Source: Bacteroidota bacterium (GTDB taxonomy: Bacteria > Bacteroidota > Bacteroidia > B-17B0 > Aurantibacillaceae). From it: 64,000 nucleotides of DNA. The position numbers were made by a program, and so were the translations under genes. Shown one piece after another: positions 1 to 8,357 of this stretch. Every line of letters starts with the position of its first letter. Position 1 is the first letter of the stretch. The notes beneath the pieces were generated by a model that saw nothing but the letters and a program-made list of their open reading frames with translations, searched no databases and had not been told where the DNA came from. Location of the stretch: assembly GCA_030692515.1 (NCBI GenBank), contig JAUXZS010000016.1:132313-196312 (forward strand), read 5' to 3'.

Positions 1-2123
1 CCTGCAAGAGCATAGGCTTCGTCAATAAATAATATTCCTCCCATGGCATTTTCAATAGCCCCGGCAGTTTTTGTTGCGGTTTGTCCAACGTAGCCGGCTA
101 CTAACCCTTCTCTGTCTACCTCTACAACGTGCCCTCTTTCAATAACGCCTAAAGCTTTATATATTTTCGCGATAATACGTGCCAGCGTTGTTTTACCTGT
201 ACCTGGATTTCCGGAGAAGACTGAGTGAAGCGAAAATTTATTGACAACATCTTTTCCGGTTTCGTTATAGAAACGAATTAATTTTACAAGTTCGTGAATG
301 TCCTGTTTTATTTTATCCATGCCAACTAATTCATTCAGTTCGGCAAGAGCTTCATTTAATTGCTTATCATTAATTGACAATTTTAATTGCTTTTTTTGTT
401 CTGTAAAAAACACTACTACAAGGTCCTCAAGGGAAATTGTAGAGAGATCTTCTTTTGTTAAATTGTCTAGCTCGGTTGATTTCATTAAGCGAATACCCAT
501 ATTTTGTTTTGCCTCTTCAACAATTGCATTCACAAAACGCGCGTTACCAAAGTGTTCATCACGCTTACGATAAGCCTCAATTAATTGCTCTTTTAAATAA
601 TTATCTGCTTCAGGTGAAAAACCAATTTGTTTTTGTGCAGATGAATAAACTGCAATTTGATGTAACTCTTCTGGCAAATAATCATCAAAGTGAAAATATT
701 CTGTAAATCTTGATTTTAATCCCGGATTACTTTCAATAAAACTTTTAATTTGTTTTGGATAGCCCGCGCCTATAATAGCAATATCTCCAGGGCCATCGCT
801 CATTTCTTTTAAAAGCATTTCAATAACTTCTTTACCAAAATCTTTACTATCATCGTCAGAACGTGCTAATGAATATGCTTCATCGATAAATAAAATTCCT
901 CCCCGTGCACTTTCAATCATTTTTTTTGTTTTGGGTGCGGTTTGCCCTATGTATTCCCCAACTAGGGCCGCTCGGTCTACTTCAACAACATGGCCTTTTG
1001 ATAATAAACCCATTTTATTATAAATTTTACCAAGCATTTTTACAACGGTTGTTTTTCCGGTACCAGGATTACCAGTAAAAATACTATGCAACGAAATTTT
1101 TGATGAATCATCAAAGCCTTTTTCTTTACGCAGTTTTGTAAAATTTAAATACGTAATATTCTCACGAATAGATTTTTTTACGTTATCTAAACCAATTAAT
1201 GCATCCAACTCAGATAATAATTCTTCGAGCGTTTTTTCTGTTGCCCCTTCGTTATTATTTATTCCAGAACTTGTACTTGCATTTCCCGCAGTTAAAGTTT
1301 GCTCAATAGTTTTTAGTAAAGGCGTTTCACCTTCTTCCTCAACTAAAGCGCAATTAAAAGTTGTTGCGCCTATCAACACATCGTTAAAAACAATCTCAAC
1401 TAAATATTTATCATCCGTCCATATGCCTGGAGTATCGCTACCCCAAGCTTTTTCAAAAGTATAGGTGTAATCCTTTTTATTAACATCCACAAAACCTGTT
1501 TGAATAACTGATGCCTTTTGCTGGCCAGAGTCGTCATGAAAATTTACAAAAAATTCATAATGATAATCTAATGCTGTAATGTTTTTAAACTTCACTTCTG
1601 CCCAAACATATTTAGTATCATTTTTACTAAAGGTTTTAAGGTATTTGCGATTTTTTTCTTGCCAGCCATCATGATGACTGTTATATAATTTTATATGCTC
1701 AATTTCTAAATAAGGATTCGAAGTTGTTGTTACCTCGCCAATATCATTAATATGAAATAGTTTTTCGCCAACAAAAACATCATCGATATAGGCTTGCCAC
1801 AAATAACTTCCCTTTTTCCAAAATGTCCCTTTCGCTTCAACACCCCAACCATCGCGCAAATAAAAAATGTTTTCTTCCTTTTTTACACTTATATTAATTT
1901 CGCGATTACATATTTCTTTTTTACCTACATTCTCAACGCATTTTAAATTTACTTTTGCAGCCCAATCTTCTTCATCAAACAATTTATTAAAAATCGCTAA
2001 CTCAACTCTAACGTAATCTATTTCTGCTTTATCTAAAGTTGTTCTATAGCGTTTTTGGTTATTAACCATCCACTCATTGTTGCAGAAAGTTAGTAGACTT
2101 TTATACTTAAATCTCTTTTCCAT
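1..2123 (-). CDS. Tandem CbxX/CfqX-type AAA+ ATPase, truncated by window edge
   Basis: This gene is missing from the ORF track because it runs off the left edge; I read it on the minus strand from ATG at 2123, and it stays open for about 707 codons. The N-terminal 300 residues contain two similar beta-rich segments, each ending in a W-G...Y...(D/N)D-V-(F/L)-(V/I)-G pattern. Two AAA+ modules of the CbxX/CfqX (SpoVK-like) family follow. Walker A GNPGTGKTT lies near residues 351-359 and again near 637-645, and each is followed by a GHVVEVDR segment and a Walker B (GGILFIDEAY). The window cuts the second module just after its Walker B. CbxX-type ATPases remodel protein complexes such as Rubisco, or act in sporulation and secretion; the target here is unknown. 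It is probably cytoplasmic, since no signal peptide is seen. Confidence 0.88.
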   Translation of the reverse strand, partial: MEKRFKYKSLLTFCNNEWMVNNQKRYRTTLDKAEIDYVRVELAIFNKLFDEEDWAAKVNLKCVENVGKKEICNREINISVKKEENIFYLRDGWGVEAKGTFWKKGSYLWQAYIDDVFVGEKLFHINDIGEVTTTSNPYLEIEHIKLYNSHHDGWQEKNRKYLKTFSKNDTKYVWAEVKFKNITALDYHYEFFVNFHDDSGQQKASVIQTGFVDVNKKDYTYTFEKAWGSDTPGIWTDDKYLVEIVFNDVLIGATTFNCALVEEEGETPLLKTIEQTLTAGNASTSSGINNNEGATEKTLEELLSELDALIGLDNVKKSIRENITYLNFTKLRKEKGFDDSSKISLHSIFTGNPGTGKTTVVKMLGKIYNKMGLLSKGHVVEVDRAALVGEYIGQTAPKTKKMIESARGGILFIDEAYSLARSDDDSKDFGKEVIEMLLKEMSDGPGDIAIIGAGYPKQIKSFIESNPGLKSRFTEYFHFDDYLPEELHQIAVYSSAQKQIGFSPEADNYLKEQLIEAYRKRDEHFGNARFVNAIVEEAKQNMGIRLMKSTELDNLTKEDLSTISLEDLVVVFFTEQKKQLKLSINDKQLNEALAELNELVGMDKIKQDIHELVKLIRFYNETGKDVVNKFSLHSVFSGNPGTGKTTLARIIAKIYKALGVIERGHVVEVDREGLVAGYVGQTATKTAGAIENAMGGILFIDEAYALA

Positions 2124-2197
2124 AATATCATAAAAATTGTCTATTAAAAATAAAGAAACTATTTAGAAAAATGAAATAAAAAGTAAAATAAATGATT

Positions 2198-2228
2198 TTG
2201 GGGCTTTATAAAGAAAGACTTACTTTTG
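2198..2228 (+). promoter_or_regulatory. Bacteroidota-type promoter of the marC-like gene
   Basis: TTG at 2198-2200, a 20-nt spacer, then TACTTTTG at 2221-2228 match the Bacteroidota -33/-7 consensus (TTG, N19-20, TAnnTTTG). The -7 box ends only 5 nt before ATG 2234, so transcription should begin at or next to the start codon. The ORF-track start at 2192 lies upstream of the promoter and is therefore unlikely to be used. Confidence 0.6.
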
Positions 2229-2233
2229 CAGAA

Positions 2234-2806
2234 ATGAATTTAGTATTTGACATAATAGAAATTTTAAAAGTAACAACCGTGTTGTTTGCCGTAATTGATA
2301 TCATTGGCTCTATACCAGTTGTTATAAGCCTTAAACAGCAGGCAGGGGGCATAAATGCTTTAAAAGCTTCGTGGGTTTCGTTGCTAATTATGATTGTGTT
2401 TTTATTTGTAGGTCAAACAATTTTAAATATTATAGGTATAAAAGTAGAAGATTTTGCAATTGCTGGATCCTTTGTGCTTTTTTTTATAGCATTAGAAATG
2501 ATTTTAGGCGTTAAAATTTACAAAGATGAAATTCCGGCGACTGCTTCTATTGTTCCATTGGCTTTTCCATTAATTGCGGGTACAGGAACATTAACGACTT
2601 TGCTTTCGATACGGGCAGAATATAATTTACTCTCTATTATTATTGCCATTTTTATTAATGTGGTAATTGTTTATTTTGTTTTAAAATATATTAGTCTGTT
2701 AGAAAAACTTCTAGGGATTGGTGGGATTGCAATACTTAAAAAGGTATTTGGAATTGTTTTATTAGCGCTTGCCATTAAATTATTTAGAAAACACACAGGG
2801 CTATAA
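2234..2806 (+). CDS. MarC family integral membrane protein
   Basis: A 190-residue protein with about six hydrophobic segments. The sequence LFAVIDIIGSIPVVISL near the N terminus and PLAFPLIAGTGTLTTLLSI in the middle are characteristic of MarC/UPF0056 proteins, and the length is close to the family norm of about 200. MarC was once linked to multiple antibiotic resistance, but that link was withdrawn and the substrate is unknown; it is an inner-membrane protein. I chose ATG 2234 rather than the track start at 2192 because a good promoter covers 2198-2228. The gene is monocistronic and converges on the DUF2461 gene. Confidence 0.85.
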   Translation: MNLVFDIIEILKVTTVLFAVIDIIGSIPVVISLKQQAGGINALKASWVSLLIMIVFLFVGQTILNIIGIKVEDFAIAGSFVLFFIALEMILGVKIYKDEIPATASIVPLAFPLIAGTGTLTTLLSIRAEYNLLSIIIAIFINVVIVYFVLKYISLLEKLLGIGGIAILKKVFGIVLLALAIKLFRKHTGL

Positions 2807-2925
2807 TAATTTTAAATTAAAAATTATAGATTATAAATTTTAACGTTACGCACCCAAAGTACAATAAAATGGAACCGCTTCGTTGACTTTGTTTTTTAAT
2901 TGAAGTTATTATTTTATCTAAGAAA

Positions 2926-3585
2926 TTACTTATCTGTTGCCTCCCGTAAATAGTGTAAAAAAGGATACATCGCTTTAAAGCCAGCCACTATTTCTTTTAC
3001 AGCATTTTTATCTGAAATTTGTTTGTTAGTAAACGCATGACTCACGATAAAATGTCTGTTTCGTAACAAATCAATTAGCGGATGCTCCTTATCATATCCC
3101 TTTGGAGCTGTTTTTAAAGCGCCTTCATCATCAACTCCCTTATAGTATTTTTTAAATGAAGCAGAATTTAAAATTTTTAAAAGTGGCGCAGAGTTATAAT
3201 CTATTTCTTGCCTGATAGCATTTAAGATTTCGGGTTCCGGCATCCAAACACCTCCCGCAATAAAATTACCGCCAGGTTGTAAATGAAAATAATAACCCGG
3301 TACAATAGACTTCTTTCCACCCGGATTAATACTTGCCCCCATATTATTTTTATAAGGCGTTTTATCTTTACTAAACCTAACGTCTTTATAAATACGAAAA
3401 GTACAATCTTTCGCTTTCATGTCGGGCGAAATGCGTTTATCGAATTTACTAATGCCTTCGATTATTTCTTGAACAAAGGCTTCAAACTCTTCTTTTGCCT
3501 TTAAATAATTAGGTTTATTTTTCTCAAACCAATCGCGATTGTTATTGGTCTCTAATTTTTTTAAAAATGAAAAAATACTGTCCAT
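2926..3585 (-). CDS. DUF2461 domain-containing protein
   Basis: A 219-residue soluble protein covering the whole DUF2461/TIGR02453 family. The opening FLKKLETNNNRDWFEKNKPNY and the central FRIYKDVRFSKDKTPYKNN, followed by a G-Y-Y-F-H-L-Q segment, are the family signatures. No catalytic role has been established for the family, so no function is assigned. It starts 7 nt after the stop of the AI-2E-type permease gene on the same strand, so the two are probably cotranscribed. The length is normal and no damage is visible. Confidence 0.85.
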   Translation of the reverse strand: MDSIFSFLKKLETNNNRDWFEKNKPNYLKAKEEFEAFVQEIIEGISKFDKRISPDMKAKDCTFRIYKDVRFSKDKTPYKNNMGASINPGGKKSIVPGYYFHLQPGGNFIAGGVWMPEPEILNAIRQEIDYNSAPLLKILNSASFKKYYKGVDDEGALKTAPKGYDKEHPLIDLLRNRHFIVSHAFTNKQISDKNAVKEIVAGFKAMYPFLHYLREATDK

Positions 3586-3592
3586 AAATAAT

Positions 3593-4684
3593 TTAATTTT
3601 TTATATTTTCTGAAATTTTTCTAAAGAATTTTAGGTGTGTCAAAAATCCTGAGGCTACAATACGTATGATAGTATAAACAGGCAATGCTATAATCATTCC
3701 GAATATTCCACCTAATGTTGCTGCCATTAGTGTTACAATAAAAATTTCTAATGGGTGGGCTTTTACAGAGTTAGAAAAAATATAAGGCTGAATAATAAAG
3801 CCATCAATTATATTAATACTAAACATAGTAAAAAATATAGTGGTGATAGTTCCACCAATCATATCATAACTTCCTGAACTAATACAAGAACTCACTCCCA
3901 AAAAAATTGCAATTACCATTGTAATTGCAGAACCTATGTATGGAATAACATTTAAAATTCCTGCGCAAAATGCGATTATTAAAGCATTTTTTATTCCAAA
4001 AAGAGTTAAGAATAAAAAAACCGAACCTCCTACAATAAACATGTCAATAAACAAACTTTGAAAATATTTACTCAGCATTCTTTTACTAATATTCAAAATT
4101 TCACGCATTTCCTTTTCAACACCTAAGGGAGTAATTGTCAATAAGCTATTCTTAACTATTTTCTCATCTTTCAATAAAAAAAAGGTGATAAATAAAACAC
4201 ATAATATACCTCCAAAAATTGTCCCGAAATATTGAAAGATATTATTAACCACTGCGCTTATATTTTTTGCATTCACAAATTCTGCTACCTGAGAAGATAA
4301 ATTTTGTTTTAAACTTTCTTCATCTCCAAACTTTAAAAACAAAGATTTAACACCGGGAACTTGCGCTAATATATTATGAAAAACATCATAAAAATTTAAT
4401 TCGGCTAAAAAATTTATTTCCTTGGCAAGGGGTGGAATAATTAGAAAAAATAAACTTAAAATAAGAGAAATAATTACCAAGATGGTTATTAAAGCAGCTA
4501 AGCTATTTGGCATTCGTCTTTTACCAAACTTAACTCTTTCTAATCGATAGGTTAAAGGATAACCCACTAAAAACAGAATCAATGAAATTGCTATGTAAAT
4601 TACAATTTTAAAAAATAAAATTGCAAAAGCAACAAGTGCTAATAATCCAATAATTCGCCAAATATTTATTTTTAAAGGCATCAT
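3593..4684 (-). CDS. AI-2E family transporter (PerM/YdiK-like permease)
   Basis: About 363 residues with seven to eight predicted membrane spans: a hydrophobic pair at the N terminus, a soluble loop around residues 90-150, then a cluster of C-terminal spans. The segments FNIIPYIGS-like (ILNVIPYIGSAITM) and HPLEIFIVTLMAATLGGIFGM are conserved in the AI-2E/PerM family. Members have been proposed to export quorum-sensing furanone or to act as ion or proton antiporters; the substrate here cannot be told. The track start at 4690 is a TTG inside the -7 promoter box, so ATG 4684 or the adjacent ATG 4681 is preferred. The DUF2461 gene follows after 7 nt. Confidence 0.85.
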   Translation of the reverse strand: MMPLKINIWRIIGLLALVAFAILFFKIVIYIAISLILFLVGYPLTYRLERVKFGKRRMPNSLAALITILVIISLILSLFFLIIPPLAKEINFLAELNFYDVFHNILAQVPGVKSLFLKFGDEESLKQNLSSQVAEFVNAKNISAVVNNIFQYFGTIFGGILCVLFITFFLLKDEKIVKNSLLTITPLGVEKEMREILNISKRMLSKYFQSLFIDMFIVGGSVFLFLTLFGIKNALIIAFCAGILNVIPYIGSAITMVIAIFLGVSSCISSGSYDMIGGTITTIFFTMFSINIIDGFIIQPYIFSNSVKAHPLEIFIVTLMAATLGGIFGMIIALPVYTIIRIVASGFLTHLKFFRKISENIKN

Positions 4685-4687
4685 AAA

Positions 4688-4715
4688 CAAAGATAGTTTT
4701 TATTGATTAACTTTG
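4688..4715. promoter_or_regulatory. Two divergent -7 boxes, back to back
   Basis: On the minus strand TATCTTTG occupies 4695-4688, 3 nt before ATG 4684 of the permease gene. On the plus strand TAACTTTG occupies 4708-4715, 5 nt before GTG 4721 of the GWxTD gene. Both match TAnnTTTG and are 12 nt apart, so the two polymerases could not bind at once. Neither has a clear TTG at the usual -33 distance. Both transcripts would be essentially leaderless. Confidence 0.45.
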
Positions 4716-4720
4716 GAAGA

Positions 4721-5998
4721 GTGAATAAATTTATCCATACAACAACGCTATTTTTTGTGATTTTTCTTTTGATTAATTGCTCAAACAAAAGGCAATTTGT
4801 TTCGAAACCTACAAAAAGCTTAGTTAATCCCGATAGCGAATTACTGGAGGTAAATGCTGTTGCTTACCATTTAAATGACAGCATTACTATCACATACTTA
4901 GAAATTAAAAATGAAAATTTAATTTATAAGCGTCCTGATACAACCTTTGCGTTTTATGCTGATTTACGTATTTCCTATAAACTTTTATCCGAGCCAAATT
5001 CAAGAAAAATATTAGATAGTAGCTCTTATCATCTTATTGATAGGGCATCTGAAACTGTTGAAATAAAATCGATAGTTTCTAAATTTAATTTAAAAGCATT
5101 AAACAATTCTGATTACTATTTGGATATTCAAGTATTTGACCTCAACAAAAAAATAAAATATAATAAAGGCTTAAATATTTACAAAAAAAATAATTTTACA
5201 CAGCAAAATTTTCTAATCACTTACAATAATAACATATCATTTAAAACAAATTTTTTAAAAGATGAAACCGTAGTTGTAAAATTTTCAAATCCTGCAATTA
5301 CGCAATTGACGATAAACTGCTTTTTTAAAGAGTTTGGTCCTGCCCTACCTCCTTTTTCAACAAAAGTTCAAGATGAGTTTAAATACAAGCCGGACAGTGT
5401 TTTTAATATATTTCCTAGCCAAAATCAATTTGAACTAACTATGCCGCGCTATGGTTTTTTACATGCTACAACCAATTCAATTAATACTGAGGGTTTAACG
5501 TTATATACTTTTGATGAAACTTTTCCTGGAGTGAGCAATAGTGATGAAATGATAAATTGTACAAGATATTTAATGAGTAAAGAAGAATTTGACGGGTGTA
5601 AAAATGCCGCCGATAAAAAAGTTGCAATTGATAATTTTTGGATTACAATTGCTGGAAGTAAAGAACGCGCAAGAGAATTACTAAAAAAATATTATGGGCG
5701 CGTAAAGGAAGCGAACAAATATTACACAAGCTATACACAAGGTTGGAAAAGTGATAGGGGAATGATATTTATTGTATTTGGTCCGCCCACAAATATTTAC
5801 AAAAATTCTAAAAGCGAAACTTGGGTTTATGGTTTAGAAACTAGTGTTAGTCCGCTTCGTTTTACATTTATTAAAACACAAAACCCATTTACTGATAATG
5901 ATTTTATTTTAGAACGCTCGCAGTTTTTTAAAGATCCTTATTACACTGCGGTTGATTACTGGAGACAAGGCAGAGTTTATTTAAATAATGGGAAATAA
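4721..5998 (+). CDS. GWxTD domain-containing lipoprotein
   Basis: About 425 residues. The N terminus has a lipoprotein signal (hydrophobic stretch TTTLFFVIFLLINCSN, Cys as the likely lipid-bearing residue). The C-terminal third carries the GWxTD domain: GWKSDRGMIFIVFGPP followed by ETWVYG and a final DYWRQGRVY segment. This domain is widespread in Bacteroidota and related phyla, but its function is not established. The middle contains beta-rich sequence with no family I recognise. The track start is TTG 4703, upstream of the -7 box; GTG 4721 gives a shorter signal peptide and is more likely. It is monocistronic and ends before a repeat element. Confidence 0.85.
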   Translation: MNKFIHTTTLFFVIFLLINCSNKRQFVSKPTKSLVNPDSELLEVNAVAYHLNDSITITYLEIKNENLIYKRPDTTFAFYADLRISYKLLSEPNSRKILDSSSYHLIDRASETVEIKSIVSKFNLKALNNSDYYLDIQVFDLNKKIKYNKGLNIYKKNNFTQQNFLITYNNNISFKTNFLKDETVVVKFSNPAITQLTINCFFKEFGPALPPFSTKVQDEFKYKPDSVFNIFPSQNQFELTMPRYGFLHATTNSINTEGLTLYTFDETFPGVSNSDEMINCTRYLMSKEEFDGCKNAADKKVAIDNFWITIAGSKERARELLKKYYGRVKEANKYYTSYTQGWKSDRGMIFIVFGPPTNIYKNSKSETWVYGLETSVSPLRFTFIKTQNPFTDNDFILERSQFFKDPYYTAVDYWRQGRVYLNNGK

Positions 5999-6013
5999 TC
6001 AGATTTAAAATTT

Positions 6014-6144
6014 AACCACATAGAAACACAGGGAATTAATGTTAACCTTATAAAAAAACATAGATTTTTCTTCGCCATCGCGAAGAAAACTTTGCGTCCC
6101 TCTTGTGTAAGTTTAGTTTTTTATTTTTATGAAACTATGTGGTT
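6014..6144. repeat. Short element with terminal inverted repeats and an internal hairpin
   Basis: The 160-bp gap between two convergent genes is bounded by a perfect 10-bp inverted repeat, AACCACATAG at 6014-6023 and CTATGTGGTT at 6135-6144. Inside it, TTTTCTTCGC-CATC-GCGAAGAAAA (6066-6089) is a perfect 10-bp stem with a 4-nt loop, which could also end transcription from both sides. The structure resembles a small non-autonomous repeat. Only one copy of this type is visible here. Confidence 0.5.
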
Positions 6145-6158
6145 ATTTTAAGACCTAC

Positions 6159-6641
6159 TTAGTCTTTGGCTAAACCACCTCTTTTTATCGCATCATACCC
6201 TTCATCTCTTGGTAAATTCGGTTGCTTTGATGCGGCAACTGCTAATTCATCACAGCGATTATTTTCAAAATTTGATGCATGGCCTTTTACCCAAAAAAAT
6301 TGATGTTTATCTGCATTATAAACTCTTAAAAAACGTTGCCAAAGATCAACGTTAGCTTTGTTCTTAAAGCCCGTTTTACGCCAACCAAACACCCATTTTA
6401 AATTAATAGAGTCAACCACATATTTACTGTCAGAATAAACCTTAACAGGCAAATCATTACTGGTAACACTCTCTAAACCCACAATTACAGCAAGTAATTC
6501 CATTCTATTATTGGTGGTTAATTTAAAACCGGCGCTCATTTCTTTGCGATGATGTTTAAATTTTAACACCACCCCAAAGCCACCAGGACCGGGGTTTCCG
6601 CTTGCCGCACCATCTGTATATAGCTCTATAAAGTTCTCCAA
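6159..6641 (-). CDS. rnhA: Ribonuclease HI
   Basis: A 160-residue ribonuclease HI, which removes the RNA strand of RNA-DNA hybrids such as R-loops and Okazaki primers. The four catalytic acidic residues are visible: Asp in ELYTDGAASGNPGPGG, Glu in NNRMELLAVI, Asp in VYSDSKYVV and Asp in NNRCDELAV. The WVKGHASN motif before the last Asp is also typical. The start must be TTG 6641: the preceding in-frame codon is TAA, and the first ATG lies past the first catalytic Asp. The gene stands alone, diverging from sucD. Confidence 0.93.
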   Translation of the reverse strand: MENFIELYTDGAASGNPGPGGFGVVLKFKHHRKEMSAGFKLTTNNRMELLAVIVGLESVTSNDLPVKVYSDSKYVVDSINLKWVFGWRKTGFKNKANVDLWQRFLRVYNADKHQFFWVKGHASNFENNRCDELAVAASKQPNLPRDEGYDAIKRGGLAKD

Positions 6642-6716
6642 TTAAGGCTTTAAGTTATACTTTTTTTGGATTAAATTTTAGGATTAAATTTTAAAGCGTT
6701 AAAGGTTATTTTTTTA

Positions 6717-6747
6717 TTGGGAAACTGCAAATTAGTAGGTATATTCG
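6717..6747 (+). promoter_or_regulatory. Promoter of sucD
   Basis: TTG at 6717-6719, a 20-nt spacer and TATATTCG at 6740-6747, one base away from TAnnTTTG. It lies 19 nt upstream of the sucD ATG, leaving a leader of about a dozen nucleotides. The maeB upstream region carries the same variant box, TATCTTCG at 19562-19555. Confidence 0.55.
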
Positions 6748-6766
6748 TAACTCAAAAATTAAGATT

Positions 6767-7657
6767 ATGTCGGTATTAGTAAATAAAAATTCAAAGGTAA
6801 TTGTACAAGGTTTTACAGGTGGAGAAGGAACTTTTCACGCCACTCAAATGATTGAATATGGTACCAATATAGTTGGCGGTGTTACTCCGGGTAAAGGTGG
6901 AACCACTCATTTAGATCGCCCGGTATTTAATACTGTTTCAGATGCTGTTCAAAAAGTTGGAGCCGATGTTTCAATTATTTTTGTACCTGCTGCATTTGCT
7001 GCTGATGCCATTATGGAATCTGCTGACGCAGGAATTAAAGTTATTGTTTGTATTACTGAAGGTATTCCTGTAAAGGATATGATTTATGTAAAAGAATATT
7101 TAAAAGGTAAAACTTGTCGTTTAATTGGGCCAAATTGCCCTGGTGTTATTACTGCCGGAGAAGCAAAAGTGGGAATTATGCCTGGGTTTGTATTTAAAAA
7201 AGGCAAAATTGGAATTGTTTCAAAAAGTGGAACTTTAACTTATGAAGCTGCTGACCAAATTGTAAAAGCAGGTATGGGAATAACTACTGCTATTGGAATA
7301 GGTGGCGACCCAATTATTGGAACACCTACTAAAGATGCGGTTGAATTATTAATGAACGACCCTGAGACTGAAGCCATTGTTATGATTGGTGAGATTGGTG
7401 GAAATTATGAAGCAGAAGCTGCGCGATGGATAAAAGCTAACGGAAACAAAAAACCAGTTGTTGGCTTTATTGCAGGACAAACTGCACCAAAAGGACGTAC
7501 AATGGGGCACGCAGGTGCAATTGTTGGTGGCGCAGAAGATACTGCTCAAGCAAAAATGGCAATTATGCGTGAGTGTGGAATTTTTGTTTGTGAAAGCCCT
7601 GCAGAAATTGGTAAAACAATGGCTGCGGTATTAAAAGGAGAAAAAGTTACAGCTTAA
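6767..7657 (+). CDS. sucD: Succinyl-CoA synthetase, alpha subunit
   Basis: A 296-residue alpha subunit of succinate-CoA ligase, which couples succinyl-CoA cleavage to nucleotide triphosphate synthesis in the TCA cycle. The N-terminal CoA-binding Rossmann domain shows [24 protein letters not shown] and [13 protein letters not shown] are conserved, and the phospho-histidine loop [13 protein letters not shown] lies near residue 250. The length is standard. The beta subunit gene sucC is not next to it and must be elsewhere, which is common in Bacteroidota. The gene has its own promoter and a strong terminator. Confidence 0.96.
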   Translation: MSVLVNKNSKVIVQGFTGGEGTFHATQMIEYGTNIVGGVTPGKGGTTHLDRPVFNTVSDAVQKVGADVSIIFVPAAFAADAIMESADAGIKVIVCITEGIPVKDMIYVKEYLKGKTCRLIGPNCPGVITAGEAKVGIMPGFVFKKGKIGIVSKSGTLTYEAADQIVKAGMGITTAIGIGGDPIIGTPTKDAVELLMNDPETEAIVMIGEIGGNYEAEAARWIKANGNKKPVVGFIAGQTAPKGRTMGHAGAIVGGAEDTAQAKMAIMRECGIFVCESPAEIGKTMAAVLKGEKVTA

Positions 7658-7675
7658 TTTATTTTATAAAAATTT

Positions 7676-7711
7676 AAAAGCCTCTTTCATTAATTTGAAA
7701 GAGGCTTTTTT
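7676..7711 (+). terminator. Rho-independent terminator after sucD
   Basis: A perfect 14-bp stem, AAAAGCCTCTTTCA (7676-7689) with TGAAAGAGGCTTTT (7696-7709), a 6-nt loop and a short T-run. It lies 19 nt after the sucD stop. Confidence 0.9.
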
Positions 7712-7784
7712 GTTTTCTTTTTTATATATCAGATAAGGTTGAGCATAGGCTCGCCAACACTGTTTTTTCCCATTCAATTATATC

Positions 7785-7941
7785 GTCCCTACGGGACTTC
7801 TAAACTAAACGATTTCACTCTCTATAAATATTCTGTCTCTATGAGACAAGTCTGTTTTTAAAACAAATTATCTTATATCCCTTTAGGGATTAAATATCTT
7901 TAGATGAAAAACAAAACGGATGAAAAAAGTCCCGTAGGGAC
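7785..7941. repeat. Cluster of four REP-like short palindromes
   Basis: Four related palindromes recur at roughly 50-bp spacing: GTCCCTACGGGAC (7785-7797), GTCTCTATGAGAC (7835-7847), ATCCCTTTAGGGAT (7877-7890) and GTCCCGTAGGGAC (7929-7941). The outer two, with flanks CGTCCCTACGGGACTT and AAGTCCCGTAGGGACG, are exact reverse complements, so the whole cluster can also fold as one large hairpin. This is the form of REP/BIME elements mobilised in trans by TnpA-REP (RAYT) proteins; no such gene is in the window. Confidence 0.65.
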
Positions 7942-7947
7942 GAAATA

Positions 7948-8343
7948 TTAATTTATGGTTGAATTAACAAAGGTCTTTCTCAATTTTTTCAAAAACAGAA
8001 ATGCAATAATACATCCAAAAGTATTCGCCACAAAATCTTGCCAATCTGCGCTGCGATTAGTGAAGCATTTAGCTTGCATTATCTCTAATAAACCACCGTA
8101 AGAAACACAAATTAAAAAATAAATAAACATCCATTTTTTACTTTGATTATATTTTAAAACAACCAAAAACAACAAACTACTTAAAATAAAAAACATGGAG
8201 GCGTGCACCCACTTATCAAAACTTAACAATTCTAACCAACTTACAGTTGGAATATAATTACCCGGTGTTGCACATAAAACAAAAATAATTGCCGCCCATA
8301 AAAATGAGAAAATAGCACTGTTATTATAAATGAGTTTTTTCAA
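7948..8343 (-). CDS. VanZ family membrane protein
   Basis: A 131-residue protein with four hydrophobic segments. The segments LLSFDKWVHASMFFILS and LLEIMQAKCFTNRSADWQDFVAN carry the VanZ-like signature (D-K-x-x-H in the second span; E-x-x-Q and D-W-x-D-x-x-A-N near the C terminus). VanZ gives low-level teicoplanin resistance in enterococci, but the wider family has no proven role. It lies downstream of sprA and gcvH, as in other Bacteroidota, although a repeat and a terminator here separate it from gcvH. The stop codon lies 6 nt from the last REP-like palindrome. Confidence 0.85.
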   Translation of the reverse strand: MKKLIYNNSAIFSFLWAAIIFVLCATPGNYIPTVSWLELLSFDKWVHASMFFILSSLLFLVVLKYNQSKKWMFIYFLICVSYGGLLEIMQAKCFTNRSADWQDFVANTFGCIIAFLFLKKLRKTFVNSTIN

Positions 8344-8357
8344 CTGGTTTTTTATTA

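Noticed and set aside
298-706. Plus-strand ORFs of 91 and 83 aa
   Set aside because: They lie antisense within the second half of the truncated AAA+ gene, whose reading frame is clearly real.
7785-7941. Possible mini-CRISPR array, since palindromic units recur at about 50 bp
   Set aside because: The units are only 13-14 bp and differ from each other, there is no longer direct repeat, and no cas gene is present.
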